Of a stretch of DNA of 41,653 nucleotides, positions 11,001-17,838 are shown one piece after another (position 1 is the first letter of the stretch; every line of letters begins with the position of its first letter). Source of the DNA: Alphaproteobacteria bacterium (lineage in GTDB: Bacteria > Pseudomonadota > Alphaproteobacteria > CACIAM-22H2); contig JAEUKZ010000002.1 in NCBI GenBank assembly GCA_016793045.1, forward strand, positions 1 through 41,653. The letters are read 5' to 3'. The translations under genes and the position numbers were made by a program. The notes beneath the pieces were generated by a model. It saw nothing but the letters and a program-made list of their open reading frames with translations. It ran no database searches and was not told where the DNA came from.

Positions 11001-12847
11001 GCGAAGGTCGCCGGCTGTGCCACTGCCGTCTCGTTCATGCGTGAACGATGCTCGTCGGCCGACATCTCGTCGAGAACCGACCAGCCCGCGATCGCGCGGA
11101 AGATCGCGTCGCAGCGTTCCATCGCAGCGCGGAACACCTTGTCGCCCGCCAGCAGGCCACGCCCCATCGCCCACCATTGCGCGCCCTGGCCGGTGAAGAC
11201 GAACGCCAGGCCGTTCTGGTCCTCGCGCCGCCCCGCGACGACTCGCGCCGGGCGCTCGCCCTTGGCGACCGCGGCGAGATCGGCGGCCAGATCGGCCCGC
11301 GTCGCCGCGACGATGGCGACACGGTGATCGAGATGCGTGCGCCGTGCACCGAGGGTCGCGGCAAGATCGGCCGGCGTGACCGCCGGATCGTCGAGCACCG
11401 ACGCGATCCCCGCGGCGACGCGGCCGAGCGCGGCCTCGCTCGCCGCGGTCAAGGGGATCAGCACCGGCACGTCCGTGCCGGCCTGCGCGGCGCGCGTCGG
11501 CGGCGCGGCGCCGACGATCGCACAGGCATTGGTTCCGCCGAAGCCGAACGAGTTGACCGCCACGATCCGCTCGCCGGCGGGAAACGGCGTAAGCCGCCGC
11601 GGCACGTCGATGTTCAGCTGGCCGAACGGGATATTGGGATTGGGCGTCTCGAAATGCAGATTGGGCGGGATGGCGCCGTTGCGCACGCACAGCACCGCCT
11701 TGATCAGGCCAGCGATGCCGGAGGCCGATTCGAGATGCCCGATATTGGTCTTGCAGGAGCCGATCAGGCAAGGCGCTGCGCGTCCGACGCCGAAAACGCT
11801 GCCGATCGCCGCGGCCTCGATCGGGTCGCCCACCGCGGTGCCGGTGCCGTGCGCCTCGACATAGCCCACGGCCGAAGGCGCCACGTCGGCGCGCGCGCAG
11901 GCCGCGCGCAGCATCTCCTCCTGCGCTTCGCGGCTGGGAACGGTGATCGTGCTGGTGCGGCCGTCCTGGTTGACGACGGTGGCCCGGATCACCGCGTGGA
12001 TCGGATCGCCGTCCGCCAGCGCCCGCGCTAGCGGCTTGAGCGCAACGATACCGGCCCCCTCGCCGCGCACGTAGCCGTTGGCGCGCGCGTCGAAGGCTTT
12101 GCAGCGGCCATCGGGCGACAGCATCGCGGCGCGGCTGAAGCTGATCGTCACGTCAGGCGTGAGGATCGCGTTCACCCCGCCAGCGAGGGCCATTTCGCAG
12201 CGCCCCGTCCACAGCGCCGCGCATGCCGCATCGACCGCCACGAGCGCGGACGAACACGCCGTATCGACCGCGAAGCTCGGGCCGCGCAGGTCGAAGCGAT
12301 GGGAGATCCGGTTGGCGGCGATGCTCAGCGCGCTGCCGGTCGCGGTATGCACGTCGATCGTCGAGCGGCCGAATTTCTGGATGCCGTGATAGTCGGAGTG
12401 CGAGATGCCGACGAATACGCCGGTATTGGAGCGGGCGACGCGCTCGAGCGGCAGGCCGGCATCCTCCAGCGCCTCCCACGCACAGCGAAGCAGCAGCCGG
12501 TGCTGCGGATCCATCAGTGCCGCTTCGCGCGGCGAGATGCCGAAAAATGCGGCGTCGAACTTGTCGATGCCGTCGATGAACCCGCCGCGTCGTGAAACCG
12601 TCTTGCCTGGGATCGAAGGGTCGGCGTCGTAGTGCGCGTCGAGGTTCCAGCGGTCCGCCGGTACGGCGACGATCGCGTCGCGCGCTTCGCTCAGCAGCGC
12701 CCAGTATTCGTCAGGGCCGTCGGCGCCGCCCGGGAAGACGCACCCGATTCCGATGACCGCTATCGGGTCGCGAAGCTGCGGCCCGCCGCTCGATTCGTCA
12801 TGGACCGCCGGACGCTTGCTGGTACGAGGTTCGATCGCAGCCTCCAC
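2000..12847 (-). CDS. Hybrid PKS-NRPS megasynthase with C-terminal AAR-like reductase domain
   Basis: A 3615-residue assembly line. KS about 28-445 (C198 in DTACSS, H333, H371). AT about 545-840 (GHSIGE with S639; YAFHS at 741). DH about 911-1180 (H940; D1104 in LLDSCFQ). A structural region leads to ER about 1437-1765 (AGTGGVG). KR about 1781-1990 (GGLSGFG, S1917, Y1930, LDD motif of B-type). ACP S2090. C domain about 2150-2590 (HHIIADAW at 2279). A domain about 2615-3100 (YGPTETT, KTGD, LTPNGKID). PCP S3155. Residues 3225-3615 carry a Rossmann motif (GLGSIGG, 3384) and resemble cyanobacterial acyl-ACP reductase. No thioesterase and no methyltransferase domain is seen. The start is GTG at 12847; an in-frame stop lies 18 codons upstream with no better start between. 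Predicted job: build a reduced acyl chain, join it to an amino acid (pocket suggests glycine) and release it reductively. Product and iteration count are unknown. Confidence 0.92.
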   Translation of the reverse strand: MEAAIEPRTSKRPAVHDESSGGPQLRDPIAVIGIGCVFPGGADGPDEYWALLSEARDAIVAVPADRWNLDAHYDADPSIPGKTVSRRGGFIDGIDKFDAAFFGISPREAALMDPQHRLLLRCAWEALEDAGLPLERVARSNTGVFVGISHSDYHGIQKFGRSTIDVHTATGSALSIAANRISHRFDLRGPSFAVDTACSSALVAVDAACAALWTGRCEMALAGGVNAILTPDVTISFSRAAMLSPDGRCKAFDARANGYVRGEGAGIVALKPLARALADGDPIHAVIRATVVNQDGRTSTITVPSREAQEEMLRAACARADVAPSAVGYVEAHGTGTAVGDPIEAAAIGSVFGVGRAAPCLIGSCKTNIGHLESASGIAGLIKAVLCVRNGAIPPNLHFETPNPNIPFGQLNIDVPRRLTPFPAGERIVAVNSFGFGGTNACAIVGAAPPTRAAQAGTDVPVLIPLTAASEAALGRVAAGIASVLDDPAVTPADLAATLGARRTHLDHRVAIVAATRADLAADLAAVAKGERPARVVAGRREDQNGLAFVFTGQGAQWWAMGRGLLAGDKVFRAAMERCDAIFRAIAGWSVLDEMSADEHRSRMNETAVAQPATFALQVALAARWRAWGIVPAAVVGHSIGEIAAAHVCGALSLDDAARVVWHRSRLQERTRGQGAMAAIGVSAEQAPALLRGFEDRLEVAAVNGPQSITVAGDRAALDALLALVDERAPGVLRQLLKVDYAFHSRQMDPFEGEMLASLAGLRSAAPAVPMISTVTGRPVEEGALDATYWWRNVREPVRFRDAIDHLIAAGHRGFLELGPHPALAAPTMACLEERGCAGFAAGSLRRHEPDGETMLKSLGGLWTRGVAVDWHAVAPGGRADLRLPRYPWEQRAFWADSEEARAARFDAPVHPLLGTRLHAARSIWQVEIGQQFQPFLKDHRIDGAVVFPAAGYVEIVLAAARALFGDVACEAEDITFHAALFLGDGRSVLLQTVHEPTRGTIAIFSRQRDVEAEWTLRASARVRICNATPPAADAWMAAAVPPERVGGRRFYEQLRHEGHDFGPAFRGVDLPWHSEKEVLGSIVVPEAIAGAVAGFALHPALLDSCFQVVRGFRGFGDQDGGDVAMPVKIAQVRLFGRANGRLFSRGRRVALDDARLDADLHVFDEGGACVAAIRGFACRRLRRAATDGADAASASHYRTRWVRRDLPAQTGESPAGHWLVFADRGRVGEGLAARITAAGGTALVLRAGARFRQGGAGRFTIRPGAPDDLARVLAAAGLAASDVTGVAHLWSLDAAAPERLDGEFLWAAQNEGSLHVLKLVQAFGAAGAAPRLWIATAGAQLVEHGSNGTTPDLSLAASPVAGLARTIANEYPQLRCTTIDLDAAAPAAEPLFAEIAAADDEPEIAYRHDQRVVGRIERVGLDDIAPQSMVAAADGAPPFRLTMSSPGVIDNLTLQEMALPRPSGGEVLVRVSAVGLNFRDVMAATGLLPAEAEDDAAWRNLGFECAGTVVAVGDGVTTHAIGNAVIAIARGSFASHVVVPAALAFAKPAGLSDAEAAALPTAFLTAHHALTTLARVGAGERVLVHAGTGGVGLAAIQIARRAGAEVLATAGSAEKRDYLRKLGLRHVMDSRSLDFADEVMAATGGRGVDVVLNALPGAFIEKGLSALAPFGRFVEIGKRDIYADTPIGLNALRQNVSFMVVDLARAAAQRPQILVDGMARIAEQLAAGELKPLPVERFALSRVADAFRRMATAKHIGKVVVTFGGEPARIVRRVDRPIAFRADAAYLVTGGLSGFGLATADWLVRNGARHLVLASRSGVAPPGALEELRARGAAVTQVAADVTRRSDVDALLATIAAAGVPLAGVFHAAMVLDDDFIARLDDARMRRVMAPKLLGAWHLHAATRTLPLDHFVLYSSIASVVGSNGQANYVAANRFLDALAEYRRQRGLPALSVSWGALAGAGHLVKRDDVARYLNAAGIASVPVDEALGALGRLLQRDVATVAYAGVDWQRLARVNPALGNSPRCRNLGVAARHEEGDGTVRAELLAAPPEARGAMLADYLRRQVASVLKTAPAMVEPARPLSEFGLDSLTSFELKNRIETQLGLSIPIGKFLQRPSVETLTDAFLERLGAADGGEASALVVAEPASGAHALSYGQEALAFLHALDPSSASYHLVYCVGIRPRLDVGSLARAFSQVVARHGGLRASFPLENGVPIQIIRPVEEFHIAEHDAAGLADDEFRRLLAARANAPFDLAAEPLIRLDLFHRPDDRDVLLLCLHHIIADAWSLSIALEEMFAIYMASRSGGTVALPAVAHGYADYVRWQRDFVSGREGERQFAFWREQLSALPPPLDLPVDRTRAPSQTAKGGACNFALGPELVTALKRIAQAENATFFTVLLAAYKALLYRLTGQDDLLVGVPVAVRTRAEFERTVGYFVNPVVVRTRVAAEATFRDLLHAANRSVTAALENQDYPFALLVQNLHADRYEDRSPLFQVGFAMERPARVDSRGFAVTLLNTGGPSLRLSDYQLDSVPLERDRSQFDLTLVVEEFDGKVYGVVDYRADLFDPETIARMIGQYEAILAAIAARPDQPLDAIALAARATNGAMPHAVQRYDGADLVTMFEAQVAARPDAIAVECGGERLSYRALGARVGRLAGALSARGIGRGSLVGIAIGRGVDLPLAMLATVKAGAAYVPLDPTYPAERLAHMIEGTMPAAVLVHAATRTQIPVGDDLVLALDDPSWWRSAPPSPGTRGLDDLAYVIHTSGSTGRPVGVEITHRALANFLRAMAAEPGMNERSAILAVTTLSFDIAVLELLLPLTVGARSVIADEAMTRDGKLLAARLARGDITKMQATPATWRMAIDGGWTGGAGFTALCGGERLPRDLADALLARAGAVWNLYGPTETTVWSTAMRVAPGSGPVPIGHPIANTTCHVLDAMMRAVPDGVAGELFIGGAGVARGYRGRPDLTAARFVADPRDPDARLFKTGDIVRRRGDGNLVYVGRRDSQIKLRGFRIELGDIEAALAEHPSVRASAVVRQGTDLAAVTLHAFVVAEESGPSEDELREFLQTRLPGYMVPARISVLDRLPLTPNGKIDRTRLRTLSGAPAATAAVKGANGNGAAYHGPVEEQLAAILGKLLGSDHISRSASFFDIGGTSLLAVRYIARAGEALGVDLGVADLLRHPTVASLAERVEVLRKVAADLPPEFAGDDAVGTPAGAAQPPATAEWRPLALLRAAGQVGPIDAAAIAYLPDFLALQTRMPRQRIAREWFGDRPFWYAVNEMPLGRIAVVTLPMFASDLFVDQAATVRQVVGAAELSARMGARAVALTGLIPAATDYGRAIAATDALPAITTGHATTAAAMVMNIAEASREAGRDLSQECVAVLGLGSIGGAVLDLMLDRLPHPASLILCDLPAQSAKVRALASEVKRRGFAGPIKVAMATSAGAAPDAAYEASFIVGATNAPDVLDVERLMPGTVIVDDSFPPCFSMAKAVERARRSGDIMFSAGGLVRAPGAIVRRLAVPPAALRFLEHPLLLAALGNLHHDRITGCVLSGLLSASGPRLPPTTGLTDLASCRAHYQALAGLGFGPVPIHFDLYRPAAAELALFRRSFGRMAEV

Positions 12848-13024
12848 GGCGTCCGTCGTCCGCCCCCGATCACGAAGGGCTGCGCGCCGTGGTTTTGGCG
12901 GTCACGCCGGCCGGTCACGTCAATCGCCGCAGCCTTCGGGACCTCGATAGGCCCCATCCCGATAGCTCTCTTTTCTTAGCCAGTCGTGCGCCCAACGGTC
13001 AAGCTGCGTTCACGCGCGGGCGCC
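12848..13024 (-). promoter_or_regulatory. Gap upstream of synthase gene; weak sigma-70-like promoter and GGTCACG direct repeats
   Basis: This 177-base gap separates the phosphopantetheinyl transferase stop from the synthase GTG and is the longest break within the minus-strand cluster. On the minus strand a TTGACC (12997-13002) is followed after 18 bases by TAAGAA (12973-12978), a poor -10. Two identical GGTCACG heptamers (12900-12906 and 12913-12919, top-strand reading) sit 13 bases apart, closer to the synthase start, and could be a tandem regulator site. No terminator hairpin with a T-run is visible. All of this is pattern-spotting. Confidence 0.25.
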
Positions 13025-13756
13025 TCAGCAGTCCGCGAGCGACGCGGCGTAGTCGAAGCGCGCGATGTTCATGCCGGCCGGGCCCGCGTCCGCCGCCGGG
13101 CGCCGCGTCCAGGCCAGCGCCGCGACATGACCGGGAGCGGTCGCAAGCGACACCAGATCAAGCCCATCCGGTGCCGCGCCGGGATCGGCCCAATCGCAGA
13201 CCGGACTGCCGCCGGCCCAACCGATTCGCACGGCCTCTCCGGCGACCGCAAGCGCCCGTCCCAGCGCCTTGATGCACGCCTCATGAGCGGTCCACAACCG
13301 CAGGAAGGCGAGATCGCGTTGCCGCGGGTCGAGATGCTCCAGGCCCGCAGCCCCACGCGCGCCGATCACCCGGTCGGCGATCGCAAGCGCCTCGGGCATC
13401 GCGCGCACCCGCTCGACATCGATCCCGACGGCCCGCTCGCGCGCGACCGCGATCAGCGCAAGCCCGCCGGCATGGCTGAGATTGAAGGCGAATCCGCGTC
13501 GGGCGAACGGGCCGGCAAGCTCCGGCTTTCCCCACGGACCAGAAGCAAACTCGATGGCGGCCGGCGCGGCATCCAGATAGTGCCCAAGGACCACCCGCAG
13601 CGCCCCTCGGGCATGCAGAAAGGCGTCGCGGTCCTGGGGACGAACGAAGCGCGCGGCGCGCGCGCGCTCCTCGGCGTTGCAGATCGCGCCATCGTCCGGC
13701 CGCCCAGGCGGCGCGGCCGTCCACACATGCAGCTCATGGACCCCCAGCGCGATCAT
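13025..13756 (-). CDS. Sfp-type 4'-phosphopantetheinyl transferase
   Basis: A 243-residue enzyme that transfers the phosphopantetheine arm from coenzyme A to carrier-domain serines, here presumably S2090 and S3155 of the adjacent synthase. Diagnostic motifs are FNLSHAGG at 91-98, the magnesium-binding GIDVE at 111-115 and WTAHEACIKALG at 155-166. The usual lysine before the conserved glutamate of the last motif (WxxKEA) is histidine here, while the second lysine is kept. Length suits the Sfp/EntD class rather than the short AcpS class. I chose the ATG at 13756, just after the stop of the upstream sterol-desaturase-like gene (16 bases between), because a longer frame would run inside that gene. 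The context, same strand and next to a megasynthase, makes the function convincing. Confidence 0.9.
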   Translation of the reverse strand: MIALGVHELHVWTAAPPGRPDDGAICNAEERARAARFVRPQDRDAFLHARGALRVVLGHYLDAAPAAIEFASGPWGKPELAGPFARRGFAFNLSHAGGLALIAVARERAVGIDVERVRAMPEALAIADRVIGARGAAGLEHLDPRQRDLAFLRLWTAHEACIKALGRALAVAGEAVRIGWAGGSPVCDWADPGAAPDGLDLVSLATAPGHVAALAWTRRPAADAGPAGMNIARFDYAASLADC

Positions 13757-13772
13757 CGGGCCACCGGGCGGA

Positions 13773-14537
13773 TCAGAGCCCGAGGACCATGCGCAACGGC
13801 GGCGTGCGGTCCTGCGGCTCGAGACCGAAACCGAGCCCGCTGCGGTCGACCGAATCGGGCGGCACGTAGGTCCCGAAGAGGCGGTCCCAGAAGCTGAAGA
13901 CCGACCCGAAATTGCGGTCCCGCAGCGCCGGCAGCAGGCTGTGATGCAGCTCATGCAGCCGCGGCGTCACCACCACCGTCTCGATCGCACGCGACAGCGC
14001 CGCAGGCAGCGCGATGTTGCAGTGCATGACGTGATTCCAAAGGATCTGCAGAAGCAGATTGAACTGCGCGACGACTGCCGGCATGTCCATCAGCCAGGCG
14101 AATACGGCCGACGGCACGATCAACAGCGCGGTATGGGCGGCGGTGTCGCGATTGCCCGAGAACCAGTAGAGCTCGGCCACCGAATGGTGGAAGCGGTGGA
14201 TTGCCCACAGGCGCTGCGAGTGCATCGCCCAATGTGCCCAGTAGCGCAGCAGGTCGGTCACCAGAAAGAACAACGGGATCGAGATGATCCAGGGCAGCGT
14301 CGCAAGGCCGAGCGGATCGGGACCGATGCTGTTTGCGAACTCCGTGAACACGGCCAGGAACAGCCCTCCTGAGCCATAGGTCACCGCGAAGCCGATGATG
14401 TCCAGCTGCCTGCCGGACCGCTTGTCGACGCTGCGCAACGGCCGCCAGCGCTCGCCCGCAGCGAACAGCGCGCCGGCGGCAAAGAAGAACGCCAACGGCA
14501 CCGCCATGTCCCAGAGGATCCGCCATCCGTCGATCAA
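13773..14537 (-). CDS. Sterol desaturase / fatty acid hydroxylase superfamily membrane protein
   Basis: A 254-residue integral membrane protein of the fatty acid hydroxylase superfamily, histidine-rich di-iron enzymes acting on C-H bonds of lipids (sterol desaturases, beta-carotene hydroxylase, ceramide hydroxylases). The histidine clusters are HWAMH (102-106), HRFHH (114-118) and HELHH (195-199), embedded between hydrophobic segments at about 10-27, 45-65 and 82-98 and a long one around 135-180. It is the first gene of the minus-strand cluster that continues into the phosphopantetheinyl transferase and the synthase. This suggests it oxidises or desaturates the synthase product or a precursor, by inference. 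The ATG at 14537 faces away from the esterase gene to its right, so a promoter is expected between them. Confidence 0.85.
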   Translation of the reverse strand: MIDGWRILWDMAVPLAFFFAAGALFAAGERWRPLRSVDKRSGRQLDIIGFAVTYGSGGLFLAVFTEFANSIGPDPLGLATLPWIISIPLFFLVTDLLRYWAHWAMHSQRLWAIHRFHHSVAELYWFSGNRDTAAHTALLIVPSAVFAWLMDMPAVVAQFNLLLQILWNHVMHCNIALPAALSRAIETVVVTPRLHELHHSLLPALRDRNFGSVFSFWDRLFGTYVPPDSVDRSGLGFGLEPQDRTPPLRMVLGL

Positions 14538-14736
14538 CGTCGCCCTCTCGTCTGCTGCGACCCTTGTCCGCTACCACGGCGGCATGGCGCCGTCCAAGCC
14601 GTTTGCTTGCGCATTCTCCCGCGCCATCGGCGATGCGCTGCCCCTCGGCTTGCGCGTACAAACCGGCTATGCCATCGTTGTGATGCTCCGCGACCGTCGT
14701 TTCCAGCCTCTCGGATTCGCGCGACCTCGACCCCGC
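14538..14736. promoter_or_regulatory. Divergent intergenic region between desaturase-like and esterase genes
   Basis: The two genes point away from each other, so promoters for both strands must lie here or just outside. The right part may be coding if the esterase starts at its alternative ATG (14683). I see no convincing sigma-70 or sigma-54 box and no riboswitch-like structure. Confidence 0.3.
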
Positions 14737-15831
14737 ATGCTTCCGACATCGAAGGCGCCAGCCCGCCGTAGCACGAGCCGCCGCGCGCGACGCGACAGAT
14801 GCGTGGCGGCGCGGCTGTTCGCGTTCCTGTTACTGCTGGTCGGCGCCGGCGGAATGGGCGGATGCACGCTGGGCACCGGCGCAACCGCGTCGGTTCAGCA
14901 GCTGCTCACTGAAGTCACGGACTTCGCGCCCGGCCAGACGGCCAACTTGCGCATGTTCAAGTATGTTCCCGCAAGCGCCGGCCCCAATCCGCCGATGGTG
15001 CTCGTCCTCCATCACTGCTTCCAGGGCGCGGCCGACTATCTCGAGGACGCGGGGTGGCATGCGATCGCCGACCGTTACGGTCTGGTCCTCCTGCTGCCGC
15101 AGCAATCCGCGCTCAACGACCTCACCTATTGCTTCAGCTGGTCGCACCAGACGACTCAGACGCGCGGCCGGGGGGAGAGCTACGCGATCTACCTGATGAT
15201 GCAGCGGATGATCCGCGACCACAGCGTCGACCCGCGGCGGATCTTCGTCACCGGGCTGTCGTCCGGCGGCAGCATGTCGCTGATCATGATGGCGGTCTAT
15301 CCGGAGATGTTCGCCGGCGGCGGTGTAATCGGCGCGGTGCCGTTCGGGTGCGCGACGAGCGGCATCGCGTTCCCTTCCTGCCTGCTCGGCGGCGACACCG
15401 TGGCCAACGGCGGCGATCCGAGCACTCTCGCCGGCCGGGTAAGGGCCGCCAATCCCTCCTACCGGGGACCATGGCCGCGCCTCTCGCTGTGGCACGGCAC
15501 GGAAGACCGCGTTTCGCGGCCGGTCAACGGGCAGCTCATCCTGCGCCAATGGCTCGACTTGCATCACGTCGGCCCGAATCCCAGCGAATCGACCCGGATT
15601 GATCGCTACCCGCGCGACATCTACCGCAACGCACGCGGCCAGGTGGCGGTGGAGTTCATCGCGCTCACCGGCCTCGGCCACTCGACACCCGTCGATTCCG
15701 CAAGCGGCTGCGGCAGGCACGACGACAGCGTCGGCAACTTCATCGCCGATGTCGGCCTCTGCTCGAGCGAGGTGATCGCGCAGTTCTGGGGCCTGCGCCC
15801 GGTCGGAACAGCGCAGGCACCCCGCCTCTGA
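14737..15831 (+). CDS. PHB depolymerase-type esterase, possible lipoprotein
   Basis: An alpha/beta-hydrolase of the esterase PHB-depolymerase family (relatives include LpqC and feruloyl esterases), about 364 residues from the ATG at 14737. The catalytic triad can be read: the nucleophile serine in GLSSGGS (S175), an aspartate in LWHGTEDRVSRP, and a histidine in TGLGHSTPVD near the C-terminus. Before these, the VLHHCFQGA segment is the oxyanion-hole region. The N-terminus is basic, then a hydrophobic run (FAFLLLLVGAGG) ends in MGGC with C43. That looks like a signal peptide with a non-ideal lipobox, so an exported, possibly lipid-anchored enzyme is likely. An ATG at 14683 is an alternative start; neither has a clear ribosome site. 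It may hydrolyse an ester in the cluster product, or be an unrelated polyester or aryl esterase. Confidence 0.8.
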   Translation: MLPTSKAPARRSTSRRARRDRCVAARLFAFLLLLVGAGGMGGCTLGTGATASVQQLLTEVTDFAPGQTANLRMFKYVPASAGPNPPMVLVLHHCFQGAADYLEDAGWHAIADRYGLVLLLPQQSALNDLTYCFSWSHQTTQTRGRGESYAIYLMMQRMIRDHSVDPRRIFVTGLSSGGSMSLIMMAVYPEMFAGGGVIGAVPFGCATSGIAFPSCLLGGDTVANGGDPSTLAGRVRAANPSYRGPWPRLSLWHGTEDRVSRPVNGQLILRQWLDLHHVGPNPSESTRIDRYPRDIYRNARGQVAVEFIALTGLGHSTPVDSASGCGRHDDSVGNFIADVGLCSSEVIAQFWGLRPVGTAQAPRL

Positions 15832-15845
15832 GCGGGCGCGCCCGC
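15832..15845. repeat. Perfect 14-base palindrome between esterase and methyltransferase-like genes
   Basis: The sequence GCGGGCGCGCCCGC starts right after the esterase stop codon and is its own reverse complement. It could form a GC hairpin, but there is no T-run and the next gene starts 11 bases later. An attenuating hairpin or chance in GC-rich DNA are both possible. Confidence 0.3.
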
Positions 15846-15856
15846 GTCACCTTGCA

Positions 15857-16414
15857 ATGAACGTCGTCCTGCTTGCGCTCGCGACCGCATCGTACGCCGC
15901 GCATTGCTGGTCGGCGGTCGGCCATTTCCGCTATGTCGACGGCGTCCCCTACGCGCTGATGGCGCTGTCGACGGTGTGGGCGGCCGCTTTTGCGGCGCAA
16001 GCCGCGGCCCTGTGGCCCGGTCGCGCGCTGGCTCCGACGGCATGGCTCGCGCTTCCGTTCTTCCTCGCCGCGCTCTTGCTCTGGCTGTGGACGGTGCGCG
16101 CGAGCCGCCGCGCCCGGCTGTCTGTCGCATTCTCGCGCGACACGCCGACCCGCCTGCTCGACGCGGGCCCCTATCGCTTGATCCGCCACCCATTCTATAC
16201 GGGCTACGCGCTCAACTGGTTCGCCGGTTGCGTCGCTACCTGGCACTGGTGGGTGATCGCACCGAGCGTCGCCGCGGCGGTGATGCTTGCGATCGCGGCG
16301 CGCTCGGAGGAGCGCAAATTCGCCCGCAGCCCGCTTGCCGCGGACTACGCCGCCTATCGCGCACGCACCGGCATGTTCCTGCCCCGGCTCCGGCGGGGCT
16401 CGCGGCGCACCTAG
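15857..16414 (+). CDS. Isoprenylcysteine carboxyl methyltransferase-like membrane protein
   Basis: A 185-residue polytopic protein of the ICMT/PEMT membrane methyltransferase group, which methylate small lipophilic substrates with S-adenosylmethionine. The C-terminal signature is clear: GPYRLIRHPFYTGYAL followed about 50 residues later by RSEERKF...DYAAYRARTGMFLP, the SAM-binding core of the family. At least four hydrophobic segments are visible (near residues 1-15, 32-50, 58-78 and 115-148). It follows the esterase by 25 bases on the same strand, so cotranscription is likely, and it converges on the AlkB gene with only one base between stop codons. Substrate unknown; O-methylation of a carboxyl group on the cluster product is one possibility, but proteins of this family are also common stand-alone genes of unknown role. 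Confidence 0.75.
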   Translation: MNVVLLALATASYAAHCWSAVGHFRYVDGVPYALMALSTVWAAAFAAQAAALWPGRALAPTAWLALPFFLAALLLWLWTVRASRRARLSVAFSRDTPTRLLDAGPYRLIRHPFYTGYALNWFAGCVATWHWWVIAPSVAAAVMLAIAARSEERKFARSPLAADYAAYRARTGMFLPRLRRGSRRT

Positions 16415-16415
16415 C

Positions 16416-17540
16416 CTAGCGGGCGGTCGCCGGCCGCGGCGCCGCCAAGAGCGCGCGCTCGCCGTCGCTGGCCAGTTCGCGATCCCAGCGCGCCAAACGT
16501 CGGTCCATCTTGCGGAACCACAGCGGCGGCACGAGCGCCATCAGGCCGCTCAACATCAGCCCGCCGGGCAGGCGCGGCGCGGCAGCCTCGACGGGCAAGG
16601 CCCAGTACGGCCGGGCCGACATGTGATGGGAGGCGTGGCGGCCGAGATTGAACATCCCAGCAGCACTCATCGGCGCGGTCGTGTCCCAGGAGTGACGCGC
16701 CTCGATGCGAGTGCCGGCGACACGCACGAGCCCGTAGTGTTCGACGTAGTTGATGATCTCCAGAAAGGCCTTGGCGATCACGGCGGCGGCAAGGAACGCG
16801 AGCATGGCGCGCCAGCCGGCGATCGCGGCAGTGGCGCCGATGATCGCGAGGCTCAGCGCCAGGCCGCGCAGATTGCGGTTGTGCCATGACCACAGCGGCA
16901 GCGCGCGGCGCGCGAGCCGCCGGCGTTCGATCGCCCAGGCGCTGCGGAACCCCTGGAAAGTCGAGCGCAGGATGAAACGGTAGACGTTCTCGCCGCGCCG
17001 CGCCGTCGCCGGATCGTCGCGCGTGCCGACCTTGAGATGGTGGCCATAGACGTGTTCGATCGCGAACGCGGCGTCGAGGATGAACGCGAGCAGGACGCGC
17101 CCGGCGAGCATCGAGGCGCGCGAGCGCGTGCGATGGACCAGCTCGTGCGCCGTGGTGGTGCCGGCGGTCGAAATCGTCACCGCCAACGACACGATCGCGC
17201 CGACGAGGGTTGCCGGCGTCGCCAATGCGCGGCGCGCCTGCGCGACCTCGCCGAGCCGGCCGCCGAGATTCGCCGAGATGCCCCCGACGCCCGCAAAGCA
17301 CAGTACGAAGGCGGCCCAGGCCAGCAGGATCAGCGGCACCTGCGCGAACAGCAGGGCATCGGCCAGCGTGCCGCCGCTGGAGGCGGGCGGCGTCTCGTCG
17401 CGGGGGCCGAGCTCGTCCCAGCCGAGGTAGAGCGCGCCATAGACCGCGGCGCCGAGCCAGCACCACCATCCGCCGGCCAGCAGACCTGCGGACGTCGCCA
17501 GCGGCAGAATGCAGATCGCCGCGAAGCGATAGCGATGCAT
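16416..17540 (-). CDS. AlkB-type alkane 1-monooxygenase family protein
   Basis: A 374-residue membrane hydroxylase with the complete AlkB histidine signature: HELVH at residues 132-136, EHVYGHH at 162-168, NYVEHYG at 264-270 and RHASHH at 301-306. Hydrophobic segments (about 7-39, 62-85, 108-126, 226-262) fit the AlkB topology. Enzymes of this family hydroxylate terminal carbons of alkanes or fatty chains using rubredoxin-delivered electrons; no rubredoxin gene is in the window. The start at 17540 is firmly supported by a strong ribosome site (AAGGAGG, seven bases upstream), so the longer in-frame extension is rejected. The four boxes are closer to classical AlkB than those of the homologue at 279-1367. 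It is transcribed away from the acyltransferase gene. Whether it serves the synthase locus or alkane use is undecided. Confidence 0.87.
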   Translation of the reverse strand: MHRYRFAAICILPLATSAGLLAGGWWCWLGAAVYGALYLGWDELGPRDETPPASSGGTLADALLFAQVPLILLAWAAFVLCFAGVGGISANLGGRLGEVAQARRALATPATLVGAIVSLAVTISTAGTTTAHELVHRTRSRASMLAGRVLLAFILDAAFAIEHVYGHHLKVGTRDDPATARRGENVYRFILRSTFQGFRSAWAIERRRLARRALPLWSWHNRNLRGLALSLAIIGATAAIAGWRAMLAFLAAAVIAKAFLEIINYVEHYGLVRVAGTRIEARHSWDTTAPMSAAGMFNLGRHASHHMSARPYWALPVEAAAPRLPGGLMLSGLMALVPPLWFRKMDRRLARWDRELASDGERALLAAPRPATAR

Positions 17541-17838
17541 GCGCGCGCCTCCTTGTGCGCGAAGTGGCGGCGCAGCCTCTCGCCGGAGCGACGCGCCGCG
17601 CGACCCAATCGAAATCCGATCGGCATGATGGTCGAGTTCCGGCAGGCTTTCCAGCATGGCCTGCCGCGGCCGCTCGTCACGGATTCAGGCGGCCACGGGC
17701 GGCGCACATAGCGTCTTGCCCGGCCGCACCGCTGCCGGCACACTTGCGTCCCGATCGCAACCTTGGTTTTCCGGGAATGTTCGGCATGCAGCGAGGCGCG
17801 TTGCGCGGTCCGCGACGGCAACCGGGACAGTGCCTCGG
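17541..17838. promoter_or_regulatory. Divergent promoter region with inverted repeat TTGCG-N7-CGCAA
   Basis: This 298-base region separates the AlkB gene (minus) from the acyltransferase gene (plus). Next to the AlkB start is a near-ideal Shine-Dalgarno AAGGAGG (17548-17554, minus strand). At 17744-17760 an inverted repeat TTGCG-TCCCGAT-CGCAA forms a symmetric 17-base site, a plausible operator for a dimeric repressor acting on one or both genes. I find no convincing -35/-10 pair. Confidence 0.4.

Noticed and set aside
2789-11044. Very long plus-strand open frames (2789-5716 and 7967-11044) across the synthase gene
   Set aside because: They are shadows of the minus-strand megasynthase in GC-rich DNA. 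Their translations are arginine-rich and lack any domain, whereas the opposite strand shows every expected PKS/NRPS motif.
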